DNA of 64,000 bases. Origin: Novosphingobium sp. SG919 (GTDB lineage Bacteria > Pseudomonadota > Alphaproteobacteria > Sphingomonadales > Sphingomonadaceae). Within the stretch, counting starts at the first letter, position 1. Each line of letters starts with the position of its first letter. Shown here one piece after another: positions 44,407 through 53,365 of this stretch. The notes beneath the pieces were generated by a model that did no database searches, had not been told where the DNA came from, and saw only the letters and a list, made by a program, of their open reading frames with translations. The position numbers were made by a program, and so were the translations under genes. The stretch spans positions 248,001 to 312,000 of the forward strand of contig NZ_JABCNG010000002.1 in the NCBI RefSeq assembly GCF_012932495.1, given 5' to 3'.

Positions 44407-45891
44407 TTATGGCTGCCCGCAGTGGCAGCCGGCGGCGTAGAACGCATGCGTGGCCGCCTGCGTCTGCGCGATCCGTGCCGTGTCGGGCGGGGTGGCAGCG
44501 CGCGCGGCGCGGGCCTGGGCGACGAGGCGGGCGGCCAATGCGGCTTCGTCCAGCCCGGTAACCTGGCCATCGCGCACCACGGCGCGGCCGCCGACCAGCA
44601 GGTGGGCGACATCGGCGCGCGTTGCCCGCGCCAGGAGCCAGGCGGGATCGGCGGGCCAGCCGTGCCCGATCCAGTCTTGCGCCACGCGCCGCCTGTCGAT
44701 CAGCAGCATATCGGCCGGGGCGCCGGGGGCGAGGCGCCCGCCGCCATCGTCTGGCCCCAGGATCGCGGCGCGCCCGCCCGACCAGGCCGCGTGCAGCACA
44801 GCCTGCGTGCCGGGCAGGGCCACCGGGCCGCGGGCGTCCCGATCGGGCTGGCCCAGCAGCAAGTGCGCGAGGCGGATTTCGCGCAGCATGTCGGCATCGT
44901 CGTCAAGCCCCATGCCATCGAGGCCCAGGGCCAGGTCCACGCCGGCCTGGGCGATCTGGGCCAGCGGCGGCAGGCCTGAACGCAAGCGCAAGTTGGACGA
45001 GACGTTGACCGAAACGGTTACCCCGCGTGCAGCAAGCAGGGCCAGTTCGTCTGCCCGCAGCCACACCCCGTGCGCCACGGTCAGGCGCGGGGAAAGCAGG
45101 CCGATGGCGTCCAGCCAGGGCACGAAGCCTTGCGGGAAATGGGCATCGGCCCATTCGCGTTGCAGCCGCGTTTCGAGCAGATGGGTGTGCACGCGGCGCC
45201 CGCTGGCGGCCGATGCGGCGGCAATCGCCACCAGCGTGGCCGGCTGCGCCCATTGCGGCGCCACGGGGTGATAGTGCAGGGCAAAGGTATCGTGTTCCAG
45301 TGCCTGCGCGCGCTCGAACAGCGCCATGTTGGTGGCGCAGGAGCGCAAGCCCTGGTCCATCGTGGCAATCGCCGCGCGGCGTTCGGGCGGGAAAAACCGC
45401 GCCAGTTCGGCATGATCGCCATAGACCAGCGGATTGGCATCGAAGAACGGCCAGCCGAATGCGACGCGAACGCCGGTGTCGCGCGCGGCGCGGGAAACCG
45501 CCTCGGCCTCGTCGAGCAGGGCGGCGCCGTTTTGTGTGTTGTGGCAATGATAGACGGCGGCAACGCCCGATCCGGCCAGGCGCGCGAGGGCCAGGGCGGC
45601 CGTGTCATAGGCATCGACGCGCGGCTGGCGCGCCAGGTCGATCATCCAGTGTTCGAGCGGCGCATCGGCCACCCCGCAGGCGAGCGTGGCGAGGCCACGG
45701 CCATGATCGTGCGCATTGGCCAGCGCGGGCATGGCCACCAGCGCGGCTTCGGCAGTGGTCAGGCCTGACGGGTCGCACGGCGCCAGCGCGGCGATGCGGC
45801 CATCGCCGCCGATGGTGATGGCATGGGCGCCCAGCGGCGGCGCATCGGCAGCGGGCAGCACCGCGCCCACATGCCAGGTCGATCCGTGCAT
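44407..45891 (-). CDS. Amidohydrolase / deaminase-like enzyme (ATZ/TRZ-cytosine deaminase branch)
   Basis: The 494-residue cytoplasmic protein starts at the ATG at 45889-45891 behind AGGAAGGAAA. Superfamily motifs: PALANAHDHGRG (His61, His63), HTHLLETRLQREWA, VAHGVWLRADEL and a catalytic Asp in LGLDGMGLDDD, with GAPADMLLIDRRR in the small composite domain near the C-terminus. This arrangement is that of guanine/cytosine deaminase and chlorohydrolase-like enzymes (one metal, hydrolytic deamination or dechlorination). The C-terminal tail carries CHC. The gene is convergent with the urease operon (6 bp apart) and divergent from the receptor at 46266. A nitrogen-salvage role fits; the substrate is unknown. 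Confidence 0.83.
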   Translation of the reverse strand: MHGSTWHVGAVLPAADAPPLGAHAITIGGDGRIAALAPCDPSGLTTAEAALVAMPALANAHDHGRGLATLACGVADAPLEHWMIDLARQPRVDAYDTAALALARLAGSGVAAVYHCHNTQNGAALLDEAEAVSRAARDTGVRVAFGWPFFDANPLVYGDHAELARFFPPERRAAIATMDQGLRSCATNMALFERAQALEHDTFALHYHPVAPQWAQPATLVAIAAASAASGRRVHTHLLETRLQREWADAHFPQGFVPWLDAIGLLSPRLTVAHGVWLRADELALLAARGVTVSVNVSSNLRLRSGLPPLAQIAQAGVDLALGLDGMGLDDDADMLREIRLAHLLLGQPDRDARGPVALPGTQAVLHAAWSGGRAAILGPDDGGGRLAPGAPADMLLIDRRRVAQDWIGHGWPADPAWLLARATRADVAHLLVGGRAVVRDGQVTGLDEAALAARLVAQARAARAATPPDTARIAQTQAATHAFYAAGCHCGQP

Positions 45892-46265
45892 CGCGTTTCC
45901 TTCCTGTTGCCGCCCGCCTGCTCTACGCGGTGCGACCCACACTTGCCAGCGATGCGAAGTGCTGGTTGGGCCATGGGGTGTTTCGCGCTTGCGAACACCA
46001 GCGCCGATGGCACGCTGTTGCACAAGAATAGCAACACTCCGGTTCGATTCTTGCAATGGCGGCCGGGCGGTTTGTGAATCACCTTGTTGGTGAGCCAAGG
46101 CCTGCTTGGGGAGAACACCAAGGCACGATCGGGGAGCCGCAGGGCGCAATGGCGCCACGGCTGCCCTGCCGCCAAATGGCGGCCGGCCGCAATCCTTGCC
46201 CAGGCAAGGCGCGGAACGGACGAGGGCTGTGGGAGGCAAGAAGCATAACAAGAGGGATAAGCATT
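45892..46265. promoter_or_regulatory. Divergent control region between an amidohydrolase and a TBDR
   Basis: These 374 bp without a gene hold two imperfect inverted repeats: GGTGTTTCGC/GCGAACACC at 45977-45999 (one-base bulge) and TTGCACAAGAAT/ATTCTTGCAA at 46018-46056. No clear -35/-10 pair was found. AGAGGGATAAG near 46250 is the ribosome binding site of the receptor. No regulator gene is encoded nearby. Confidence 0.45.
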
Positions 46266-48617
46266 ATGTCGCACAGTCTTTCGTTGCCCGCCGGCCGTGG
46301 CCGGTTGCGCCGCAGCGCCCTGATCCTGATCGCGAGCGTGGCGCCGTTCGCGCTGGATGCAGGCATCGCCCACGCCGCCGATGCGGTGCCGGCCCCCGCA
46401 GATGCTGCCAGCGATGCGACCGGGGAAATCGTGGTTTCGGCACAGCGCCGCGACGAAACGCTGAGCAAGGTGCCGCTGTCGATCGCCGCCTATTCGCAAA
46501 AGGAAATGGACGTCCAGGGCGTGCGCAGCATCGATGACATCGCGCGCATCACCCCGGCCCTGCAGTTTTCCACCACGTCTGGCGTGGCTGGCAACAACGG
46601 CACGAACATCGCCATTCGCGGCCTTAAGTCAGACGTGGGTTCCTCGACCACCGCGATCTATATCGACGATACGCCGATCCAGATCCGCAACATCGGCTAT
46701 TACGGCGGCAACCCCTATCCGCGCATTTTCGATCTGGAGCGCGTGGAAGTGCTGCGTGGGCCGCAGGGCACGCTGTTCGGCGCGAGTTCCGAAGGCGGCG
46801 CGGTGCGTTTCATCACCCCTTCGCCCAGCTTCGACAAGACCAGCATCTATGGCCGCAGCCAGGTTTCGTTCACCGACCACGGATCGCCCAGCTATGAAGG
46901 CGGGCTGGCCGTGGGCGCGCCGCTGACCGATACGCTCGCGTTCCGCGCCAGCGGCTGGTACCAGCGCCAGGGCGGCTATATCGACCAGGTGACCCAGGGC
47001 ACGGACAACGTCAAAGCCAAGGATATCAACTGGCAGAGCAACATGGTGGGCCGCGTGGCCCTGGCGTGGAAGCCCACCGACACGCTGACCATCACGCCCA
47101 AGGTGTTCTACCAATACTTGAGCCAGAACGCGCGCGACGATTTCTGGGAAGGCTATGGCAACGCCAAGGACGGCGATTACCACAGCGGCGTCTACCAGAC
47201 CGAGCCGACCCGCGACCGCCTGCTGATGCCCTCGCTGACGGCGGAACTGAAGCTGGGCACCGTCACGATCGCGTCCAACACCTCGTACCTCAAGCGCGAG
47301 CAGTACCAGACGCTCGACTATTCGACGTATTTCTCCACCCTGCGTTCGGGTTCGCCCTTCGGGACATATGCGAACAAGGACATCACCAACATGGAGGATT
47401 ACCTCACGCTCAAGCAGCGGAATTTCTCGCAGGAACTGCGGGCCTATTCGGCCAACAATCCGCTGATCGACTGGAGCGCCGGGGTATTCTACACCCACAG
47501 CCAGCAGGACTTTTCCAACTTCACCTCGTCGGGCCGCATTCCCGGCGTCCTAGTCAGCGGTTTCCAGCAGTATGACAACCGCTATAGCCTGGTGGATATC
47601 ATCACCTCCAAGGACGACCAGTACGCCGCCTTTGCCAGCGTGGACGTGAAGCCCACCGACAAGCTGACGCTGACGGCCGCGCTGCGCTATACCAAAGTCG
47701 ATTTCACGTTCGACGAGACCAAGGACGGCCCGACCAATGGCGGTTCGCGCACCCAGGTGATCACCAAGACGAGCGAAGGCGCCTGGACGCCCAAGTTTGC
47801 TGCCAAGTACCAGGTCGATGACAATGCGATGCTCTATGCCTCGGCCAGCAAGGGCTTCCGCCCGGCCGGCGCGCAGCCCAGCACGCTGCCCGAGCGTTGC
47901 GCCGGCGACCTGACGGCCCTGGGCCTGACGACCAGCACGGTGCCGACCAGCTTTGAATCGGACTCGCTGTGGTCCTACGAAGCGGGCACCAAGGGGCGTC
48001 TGCTTGGCGGCAAGGTGGCGTTCGATGTCAGCGGCTATATCGTCAACTGGAAGAACATCCAGCAGGCGGTGCGCCTCAACTGCGGCTTCTCCTACGTGTC
48101 GAACCTGGGCGATGCCAATGGCAAGGGCCTGGAACTCTCGCTCGACGTGCGCCCGGTCACCGGGCTCTCGCTGGGCGGCAACACCGGCTATACCAACGTG
48201 CACTATGCCGATGACGTGACGATCAAGAACGGCACGGTGCTGCTGCGCGCTGCCGGCGAACGGATCAGCGGGCCGCTGTGGTCGGGCCATGCCTATGGCA
48301 ACTATGAAGCGCCGATCACGGGGGAAATCTCGGGCTATGCGCGGGTGGACTATACCTTCACCAGCGACGACACGATCCCTTCGGCGGTGGGCACGTTCGG
48401 CTATGACTCCTCGCTCTATGCCCTGCCGGGCCGCGACTATGTCCAGCTGCGCATGGGCCTGCGCAAGGGCGGGGTCGATCTCTCGCTGTTCGTCGACAAC
48501 CTGACCAACTCGCGCGACCTGCTCTCGCGCGGGCACGACAGTTCCACCGGCACGCTGTTCTACGAACAGTCCTATCGTCCGCGCACGATCGGGCTGACCT
48601 TGCAATACCGCCAGTGA
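46266..48617 (+). CDS. TonB-dependent receptor
   Basis: The 783-residue receptor starts at the ATG at 46266. It has a signal peptide (GRLRRSALILIASVAPFALDAGIAHA), a TonB box (GEIVVSAQRRDETLSKVPLSI), a plug (VRSIDDIARITPALQFSTTSG, LERVEVLRGPQGTLFGASSEGG) and a barrel ending RPRTIGLTLQYRQ. The plug text SKVPLSIAAYSQKEMD marks the sphingomonad group of receptors tied to uptake of organic molecules rather than siderophores. It is followed 77 bp later by an MFS transporter on the same strand, giving an outer/inner-membrane uptake pair in front of the catabolic genes, which is the best clue to its role. Confidence 0.93.
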   Translation: MSHSLSLPAGRGRLRRSALILIASVAPFALDAGIAHAADAVPAPADAASDATGEIVVSAQRRDETLSKVPLSIAAYSQKEMDVQGVRSIDDIARITPALQFSTTSGVAGNNGTNIAIRGLKSDVGSSTTAIYIDDTPIQIRNIGYYGGNPYPRIFDLERVEVLRGPQGTLFGASSEGGAVRFITPSPSFDKTSIYGRSQVSFTDHGSPSYEGGLAVGAPLTDTLAFRASGWYQRQGGYIDQVTQGTDNVKAKDINWQSNMVGRVALAWKPTDTLTITPKVFYQYLSQNARDDFWEGYGNAKDGDYHSGVYQTEPTRDRLLMPSLTAELKLGTVTIASNTSYLKREQYQTLDYSTYFSTLRSGSPFGTYANKDITNMEDYLTLKQRNFSQELRAYSANNPLIDWSAGVFYTHSQQDFSNFTSSGRIPGVLVSGFQQYDNRYSLVDIITSKDDQYAAFASVDVKPTDKLTLTAALRYTKVDFTFDETKDGPTNGGSRTQVITKTSEGAWTPKFAAKYQVDDNAMLYASASKGFRPAGAQPSTLPERCAGDLTALGLTTSTVPTSFESDSLWSYEAGTKGRLLGGKVAFDVSGYIVNWKNIQQAVRLNCGFSYVSNLGDANGKGLELSLDVRPVTGLSLGGNTGYTNVHYADDVTIKNGTVLLRAAGERISGPLWSGHAYGNYEAPITGEISGYARVDYTFTSDDTIPSAVGTFGYDSSLYALPGRDYVQLRMGLRKGGVDLSLFVDNLTNSRDLLSRGHDSSTGTLFYEQSYRPRTIGLTLQYRQ

Positions 48618-48641
48618 TCGCAAATGCTGCGGAAAATGGGG

Positions 48642-48659
48642 GCCGGCGCGTGCCGGCCT
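48642..48659 (+). terminator. GC hairpin between TBDR and MFS genes
   Basis: GGCCGGC and GCCGGCC arms (7 bp, perfect) flank GCGT and are followed by the pyrimidine run TCCTCTTTCCGCCCCC. It could attenuate transcription between receptor and transporter, or end the receptor message if the transporter has its own promoter. Confidence 0.5.
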
Positions 48660-48694
48660 CCTCTTTCCGCCCCCATTGAAAAAAGAGAAACGCT

Positions 48695-49939
48695 TTGTCG
48701 CACACCATCGCCCGGCAGCCGCCCGAACATCCCATCGATGGGCTGCTGCCGGGGTGGCAGGGCACCAGTCGCCAGGTGTTCACCCTGGTGTTGGTCTATG
48801 CCATCGGCCTGGGGTCGATGGCGATGGTCGGCATGCTTTCGCCGCTGACCGCCCTGGTCGCGCGCGATTTTTCGAGTGGTCCGGCCGCGATCGGCTGGAC
48901 CATTTCGCTGTTTTCGCTGCCCGCCGCCATCACCTCCACCCTGGGGGGCGGGCTGGTCGATCGGCTGGGGCCGCGCCGCGTGCTGATCCTGGCACCGCTG
49001 CTGCTGGCCGTGGCGGACCTGGGCCTGGTGCAGGCGCGGGCATTGTGGCTGTTCGACCTGTCGATGGTCCTGGCCGGCATTGCCTATGTCGGCGTGCTCA
49101 ATGGCGGGGCAGCCATGCTGATGACCACGCTGGGCGGCAGCCTGCGCGCGCGCGGCATGGCGCTGTGGGCGACATATGCCCCGGCGGGTTTTTCCGCCGG
49201 ATTGCTGCTGGCCGCGTTGGTGGCGCAATGGGCGAGCTGGCGCCTGGCCTTTGCCGCCCACGGCGCGGTGATGCTGGCCTGCGTGGCTGGCGCCATGCTC
49301 CTGCCGCGCGTCGCCTCTGCCCCGCGAGATCTGGCCCGCTCACCACTGGCGCAATTGCGCGCCGGGGTGACCAATCCCGTGCTGTTGCTGCTGGCCCTGG
49401 CGGCCGCGCTGCCCAACATGGTTTCCTATGGCACCAGCCTGGTGGCGGCCGGCTGGCTGGCCAAGACGCATGGCGTTTCGCTGGCGGCGTCGGCGGGCAT
49501 CGTGGCCGGGGCCAAGATCCTGGCGGTGCTGGCGGGCAGCACGGTGACCGGCGCCTTGCTGGCGCGGGCGATGCGCCCCTTGCGCCTGTTTGCCGCGATG
49601 GCCGCCGTGGGCGTGCTGGCGCAGGCGCTGCTGTTCGTGCCGGCCAGCCCGCTGGCAGCGGCGGTGGCCGGGCTGATGGGCTGGGTCTTTGCCTTTGGTG
49701 CGCTTTCGGGCGTGTGCATGGCGCTGTTGCCGCGCGTCGCGGAGCGGGCCGGCGGGGCGGGCCTGGGGGCGGGCATCGTCAACCAGTTCGTCTCGCTCGC
49801 CTCGTTCCTCACGCCCGCGATCTATTTCGGGCTGGGGAGCTGGCATGCGTGGATCGCGGTGGCTGCCGGCGCCCTGCTGCTGAGCCTGGCCGCGCTGCGC
49901 CACGCCGGGCGCCTGTCGGAAGGCGAACTCTCCGCCTGA
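48695..49939 (+). CDS. Major facilitator superfamily transporter
   Basis: The 414-residue protein with a TTG start (AAAGAGAAA upstream) has about twelve membrane helices. The MFS loop motif between helices 2 and 3 is GGGLVDRLGPRRVLIL, and ALWATYAPAGFSAGLLL lies in helix 5. It belongs with small-solute permeases rather than drug exporters by its plain loops, but direction is not certain. It sits directly after a TonB-dependent receptor and 4 bp from a convergent short-chain dehydrogenase. Likely role: bring the receptor's substrate through the inner membrane. Confidence 0.88.
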   Translation: MSHTIARQPPEHPIDGLLPGWQGTSRQVFTLVLVYAIGLGSMAMVGMLSPLTALVARDFSSGPAAIGWTISLFSLPAAITSTLGGGLVDRLGPRRVLILAPLLLAVADLGLVQARALWLFDLSMVLAGIAYVGVLNGGAAMLMTTLGGSLRARGMALWATYAPAGFSAGLLLAALVAQWASWRLAFAAHGAVMLACVAGAMLLPRVASAPRDLARSPLAQLRAGVTNPVLLLLALAAALPNMVSYGTSLVAAGWLAKTHGVSLAASAGIVAGAKILAVLAGSTVTGALLARAMRPLRLFAAMAAVGVLAQALLFVPASPLAAAVAGLMGWVFAFGALSGVCMALLPRVAERAGGAGLGAGIVNQFVSLASFLTPAIYFGLGSWHAWIAVAAGALLLSLAALRHAGRLSEGELSA

Positions 49940-49943
49940 TTTT

Positions 49944-50696
49944 TCAGACGGCGGTATCGCCACCGTCGAGCGGGATCGTCGCGCCGGTGACATAGCTGGC
50001 GGCGTCTGACAGCAGCCAGGCCATGGCGGCGGCGACTTCTTCGGCACTGCCATGGCGGCGCAGCGGAATGCGCGCGTCGATCGCGGCGCGCGCGCCCTGG
50101 GGATCGGGCTGTGCGCGCCAGAAGTCCTGGGTTTGCGGGGTTTCCACCCAGCCGGGCAGCACCAGGTTGACGCGCACGCCCTGTGGCCCCAGCTCTGCCG
50201 CCAGGCTGCGCAGCAGGCCGGCGAGGCCCGCCTTGGTCGCCTGATAGGCATGGCTTTGCGCCTGCCCGCGCAAAGTGGCAGTGGACGATACCAGGATGAG
50301 GCTGCCGCGGCTTTGCGTCAGCAGCCCTTGCGCCGCCTGCGCCGCCAGGAACGGCAGGCGCAAGTTGATCGCGGCGGCGCGGTCCCAATCGCTTGCCTGC
50401 CAATCGGCGAGCGGCGCCCCGCCCATGGCTGAAGCGGCCACGACCAGGCCATCGAGCCGGCCCTGGCGCCGCGTGATCGTCTTGACCAGCGCGCGCGGTG
50501 CGGCCGGATCGGCCAGGTCCATCGGGTGGAACGCCACATTGGCCAAGGCTGGCGCGGCCGCAGCGGCGCCCGGTTCATCAGCCAGCCACACGGCGCTGTT
50601 GCTATCCGGGCCGCCAGCGGCCAGGAGCCGCGCCAGCGCGCCGCCCAGGCCCGCCGCACCGCCGATGATCGCATAAGTCTTCGTGGGCCTCGTCAT
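49944..50696 (-). CDS. Short-chain dehydrogenase/reductase (SDR)
   Basis: The 250-residue SDR starts at the ATG at 50694-50696. Cofactor loop AIIGGAAGLGGALARLLAAGG, acidic strand DLAD, the structural motif VVAASAMGG in place of NNAG, the active site Ser in LILVSSTATLRGQ, and YQATK (Tyr and Lys of YxxxK). A C-terminal PLDGGDTAV closes the classical fold. It oxidises an alcohol or reduces a ketone of unknown structure. It is one of three SDRs in the 20-kb catabolic block, convergent with the MFS gene and divergent from the DUF1445 gene. Confidence 0.86.
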   Translation of the reverse strand: MTRPTKTYAIIGGAAGLGGALARLLAAGGPDSNSAVWLADEPGAAAAAPALANVAFHPMDLADPAAPRALVKTITRRQGRLDGLVVAASAMGGAPLADWQASDWDRAAAINLRLPFLAAQAAQGLLTQSRGSLILVSSTATLRGQAQSHAYQATKAGLAGLLRSLAAELGPQGVRVNLVLPGWVETPQTQDFWRAQPDPQGARAAIDARIPLRRHGSAEEVAAAMAWLLSDAASYVTGATIPLDGGDTAV

Positions 50697-50835
50697 GGGA
50701 TCGCTGCTCCGCGCGCCAGAGGGGGAAGTGTTTCCTTTTCCGTCATCGCGCCCCGGCAAAACAGCGCAGGACCGGCAACGCCCCTGACCGAAAAAAGCAA
50801 CCCCTGCATCGCGCTGCGCTTGGTAAGGAAACGCC

Positions 50836-51648
50836 ATGAACGACGCCGCCTCTCTTGCCCCGCTGGACCAAAGCGACCCTCGTGCCATGCGCCGGGCCAT
50901 TCGCGATGGGCGGTTCACCGGCTTTACCAACCTGGTGGCGCGGGGGCATGTGCAGGGCAACCTGATCGCCGTGCCCGCCGCCTATGCCGATGATTTCGAA
51001 GCCTATGCCCGCGCCAATCCCCAGGCGCTGCCGCTGCTGGGCCGGGGCGAGCCGGGGCGCCGCGACATGCCCGGCATTGCCGACGACCTGGATATCGCGC
51101 GCGATACCGGCGGCTACATGGTGTTTCGCGATGGCGAACTGGTCGACACGCCGCGCGATGCCAGCACGCATTGGCGCGACGATCTCGTGCCGTTCGTGAT
51201 CGGCTGTTCGTTTTCGTTCGAGGCGCTGTTGCAGCGTGCCGGCGTGCGCCTGCGCCATCTGGACGAGGGCGACGTTTCGGCGATGTACGAAACCACGCGC
51301 GAGACGGTGCCGGTCGGCCCGTTCGGCGGCAAGCTGATCGTGTCGATGCGCGCGCTGACCCCGGCCGACGCGATCCGCGCCACGCTGGTTTCCGCGCGCC
51401 ATCCCGGCTTTCACGGGGCGCCGGTATCGCTCGGCCTGCCCGAAGACCTGGGCATTGCCAGCCTGGAAGACAGCTATGGCGGGCACGGCATGAAACGTGT
51501 TCTGCCCGGCGAACTGCCGGTGTTCTGGGCCTGCGGCGCCACGGGCCAGAATGCGCTGCGCGCCGCGCGCCTGCCGCTCGCCATCACCCATTACAAGGCC
51601 CACATGGTCATCACCGACCTGCCTTTGCCAGAGGACATGCCATCATGA
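50836..51648 (+). CDS. DUF1445-family putative hydro-lyase
   Basis: The 270-residue protein has the landmarks of the YcsI/DUF1445 family: RRAIRDGRFTGFTNLVARGHVQGNLIAVP near the N-terminus, DDLVPFVIGCSFSFEALLQRAGV, RLRHLDEGDVSAMYET, MRALTPADAIRATLVSARHPGFHGAPV and a C-terminal VFWACGATGQNALRAARLPLAITH. The family is annotated as hydro-lyase and a related domain occurs in animal D-glutamate cyclase. The reaction here is not established. It opens a plus-strand operon: its stop overlaps the PhyH gene by ATGA, and the SDR follows the same way. Possible link: a cyclic or dehydrated glutamate derivative, given the GS-like ligase and the oxoprolinase-like gene nearby. Confidence 0.8.
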   Translation: MNDAASLAPLDQSDPRAMRRAIRDGRFTGFTNLVARGHVQGNLIAVPAAYADDFEAYARANPQALPLLGRGEPGRRDMPGIADDLDIARDTGGYMVFRDGELVDTPRDASTHWRDDLVPFVIGCSFSFEALLQRAGVRLRHLDEGDVSAMYETTRETVPVGPFGGKLIVSMRALTPADAIRATLVSARHPGFHGAPVSLGLPEDLGIASLEDSYGGHGMKRVLPGELPVFWACGATGQNALRAARLPLAITHYKAHMVITDLPLPEDMPS

Positions 51649-52502
51649 ACCTTGAAGAAGCCGTCGCGCATTATGACGAGCACGGCTATGTCGTGCTGCC
51701 GGGCCTGCTGGAAGGGCCGGTGCTGGACCAGTTGCGCGCGCTGACCGATACGGTGGAAGCGGCGGCGGCCGAGGTGGCCGACGACAACGCCTGGTACGAT
51801 TTCTCCACTGATCTTGACGGCAACCGCACGGTGCAGCGCATCAAGAAGCCCAACCGCATCGATCCCTTCTATGCCGCGCTGGCCGGAAACGAGGCGATCA
51901 TGGCGCTGGCCGAGCGGCTGATCGGCCCGATGATCCGGTTGAACCACACCAAGATCAACATGAAGTCCGCCAAGGGTGGCGACGCGCTGGAATGGCACCA
52001 GGACTGGGCCTTTGCCCCGCACACCCACATGGGCACCACGGTCGCCTCGATCCTGATCGATGGCGCCAGCGCCGCCAATGGCGCGATGCAGGTCATCCCC
52101 GGCAGCCACAAGGGGCCGCTGATCGACCATCACGACGATGAAGGCTATTTCGTGGGCGCGGTGCTGGCCGATGCGATCGATCCGGCCAAGGCGGTGCTGC
52201 TCGAAGGCCCTCCGGGCACGGTCAGCTTTCACCATCCCATGACGCTGCATGGGTCGAGCGTGAACCTGTCGGGCGATCCGCGCCGCATCCTGTTCTATGA
52301 ATATGCCGCCAGCGACGCGTTTCCGCTGTTCTACAAGGTGGATTGGGACGAATACGATTCGCGCATCGTGCGTGGCCCATCGACCAGCGACGTGCGGTTC
52401 GAACAGAACTATGTGAAGCTGCCGTTCCCCAGCCGCGCGGGCAGCTCGATCTACAAGATCCAGGCCGGTTCCAACCGCCGCTACTTCGCCGAAGCGCAAT
52501 GA
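51645..52502 (+). CDS. Phytanoyl-CoA dioxygenase (PhyH) family Fe(II)/2-oxoglutarate oxygenase
   Basis: The 285-residue protein has the PhyH double-stranded beta-helix: VAHYDEHGYVVLPGLL, iron ligands in EWHQDWAFAPHTH (His118, Asp120) with distal His202 in MTLHGSS, and 2-oxoglutarate-binding Arg in DPRRILFYEY. MQVIPGSHKGPL is typical of the family. It should hydroxylate an aliphatic carbon of a small molecule, coupled to decarboxylation of 2-oxoglutarate. Its ATG overlaps the DUF1445 stop and its end overlaps the next SDR (both ATGA-type), so hydro-lyase, oxygenase and SDR are made together, suggesting hydroxylation followed by oxidation of the alcohol. Confidence 0.87.
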   Translation: MNLEEAVAHYDEHGYVVLPGLLEGPVLDQLRALTDTVEAAAAEVADDNAWYDFSTDLDGNRTVQRIKKPNRIDPFYAALAGNEAIMALAERLIGPMIRLNHTKINMKSAKGGDALEWHQDWAFAPHTHMGTTVASILIDGASAANGAMQVIPGSHKGPLIDHHDDEGYFVGAVLADAIDPAKAVLLEGPPGTVSFHHPMTLHGSSVNLSGDPRRILFYEYAASDAFPLFYKVDWDEYDSRIVRGPSTSDVRFEQNYVKLPFPSRAGSSIYKIQAGSNRRYFAEAQ

Positions 52503-53293
52503 GTATCGCAACCGGGAGCATCGCTTTTGTTACCGGCGCCAGTGCCGGCACGGGGCGCGAAATCGCGCTGGCGCTGGCCGGCGAGGGGCACGACGTGGCC
52601 GTGCTGGGCCGGCGCACCGCCGCGCTCGATGACCTGGTGGGCGAGATCGAGGGACTGGGCCGCCGCGCCCTGGCGCTGACCGCCGATGTGCGCGATGCCG
52701 GCCAGTTGGCGGCCGCGCTCGATGGGCTGCTGGCGTGGAGCGGCGGGCGGGTGGACGTGGTGGTCAATGCCGCCGGCACCACCGGACCGCTCTCGCCACC
52801 GATCGGGCAGTATAGCCTCGAAGACTTCGACAGCACCGTCGCGACAAACCTGCGTGCGCCGTTCATCGTGCTCAGCCGGCTCTTGCCGGTGATGCGCGCG
52901 GCGGGCCAGGGCCGGATCATCATGATCGGCGGCAACCACGGGATGCGCGGCCGCGCCGGGCGATCGAGCTACAGCGCCTCGAAGTGGGGCCTGCGCGGCC
53001 TTGCCCGCAGCGCTGCGCTGGAAGCCGGGCCCGACGGGGTGACGGTAAACTATATCGCGCCCGGCCCGATTGCCATTCCACGCATGAAAGCGGCGTGGAA
53101 AGCCCAGGCGGAAGCGGGCGGGGTGAGTGAGGAGGAAGCCCTGCGCGCCTATGTGGCGAACATGGGCATTCCGCTGGGCAAACCCAGCGAAGCACAGGAT
53201 ATTGTCGCCATGGTGCTCTATCTGGCCGGGCCGGGCGGGCGCAATATCACGGGGCAGGAACTGGTGATCGACGGCGGCGCCACCGTATTGTGA
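52499..53293 (+). CDS. Short-chain dehydrogenase/reductase
   Basis: The 264-residue SDR has cofactor loop FVTGASAGTGREIALALAGEG, an Asp in TADVRD, NAAGTTG, active-site Asn in ATNLRAPF, YSASKWGLRGLARS (Tyr and Lys) and the end NITGQELVIDGGATVL. It overlaps the PhyH gene by ATGA and is followed 12 bp later by a strong terminator. Likely oxidises the alcohol formed by the preceding oxygenase. The proline-glycine loop YIAPGPIAIPRMK matches the family. NAD or NADP preference cannot be told safely. Confidence 0.87.
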   Translation: MSIATGSIAFVTGASAGTGREIALALAGEGHDVAVLGRRTAALDDLVGEIEGLGRRALALTADVRDAGQLAAALDGLLAWSGGRVDVVVNAAGTTGPLSPPIGQYSLEDFDSTVATNLRAPFIVLSRLLPVMRAAGQGRIIMIGGNHGMRGRAGRSSYSASKWGLRGLARSAALEAGPDGVTVNYIAPGPIAIPRMKAAWKAQAEAGGVSEEEALRAYVANMGIPLGKPSEAQDIVAMVLYLAGPGGRNITGQELVIDGGATVL

Positions 53294-53304
53294 GTGCGAG
53301 GTAA

Positions 53305-53339
53305 AAAGCCCCCCGGATGGCGATCATCCGGGGGGCTTT
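53305..53339. terminator. Bidirectional terminator between convergent operons
   Basis: The arms run AAAGCCCCCCGGATG (53305-53319) and CATCCGGGGGGCTTT (53325-53339) around a five-base loop. They are flanked by AAAA on one side and TTT on the other, so they can end the plus-strand SDR operon and the minus-strand GS-like gene. Confidence 0.85.
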
Positions 53340-53365
53340 CCATGCGACCCGTCAGGCGCGGGTTT

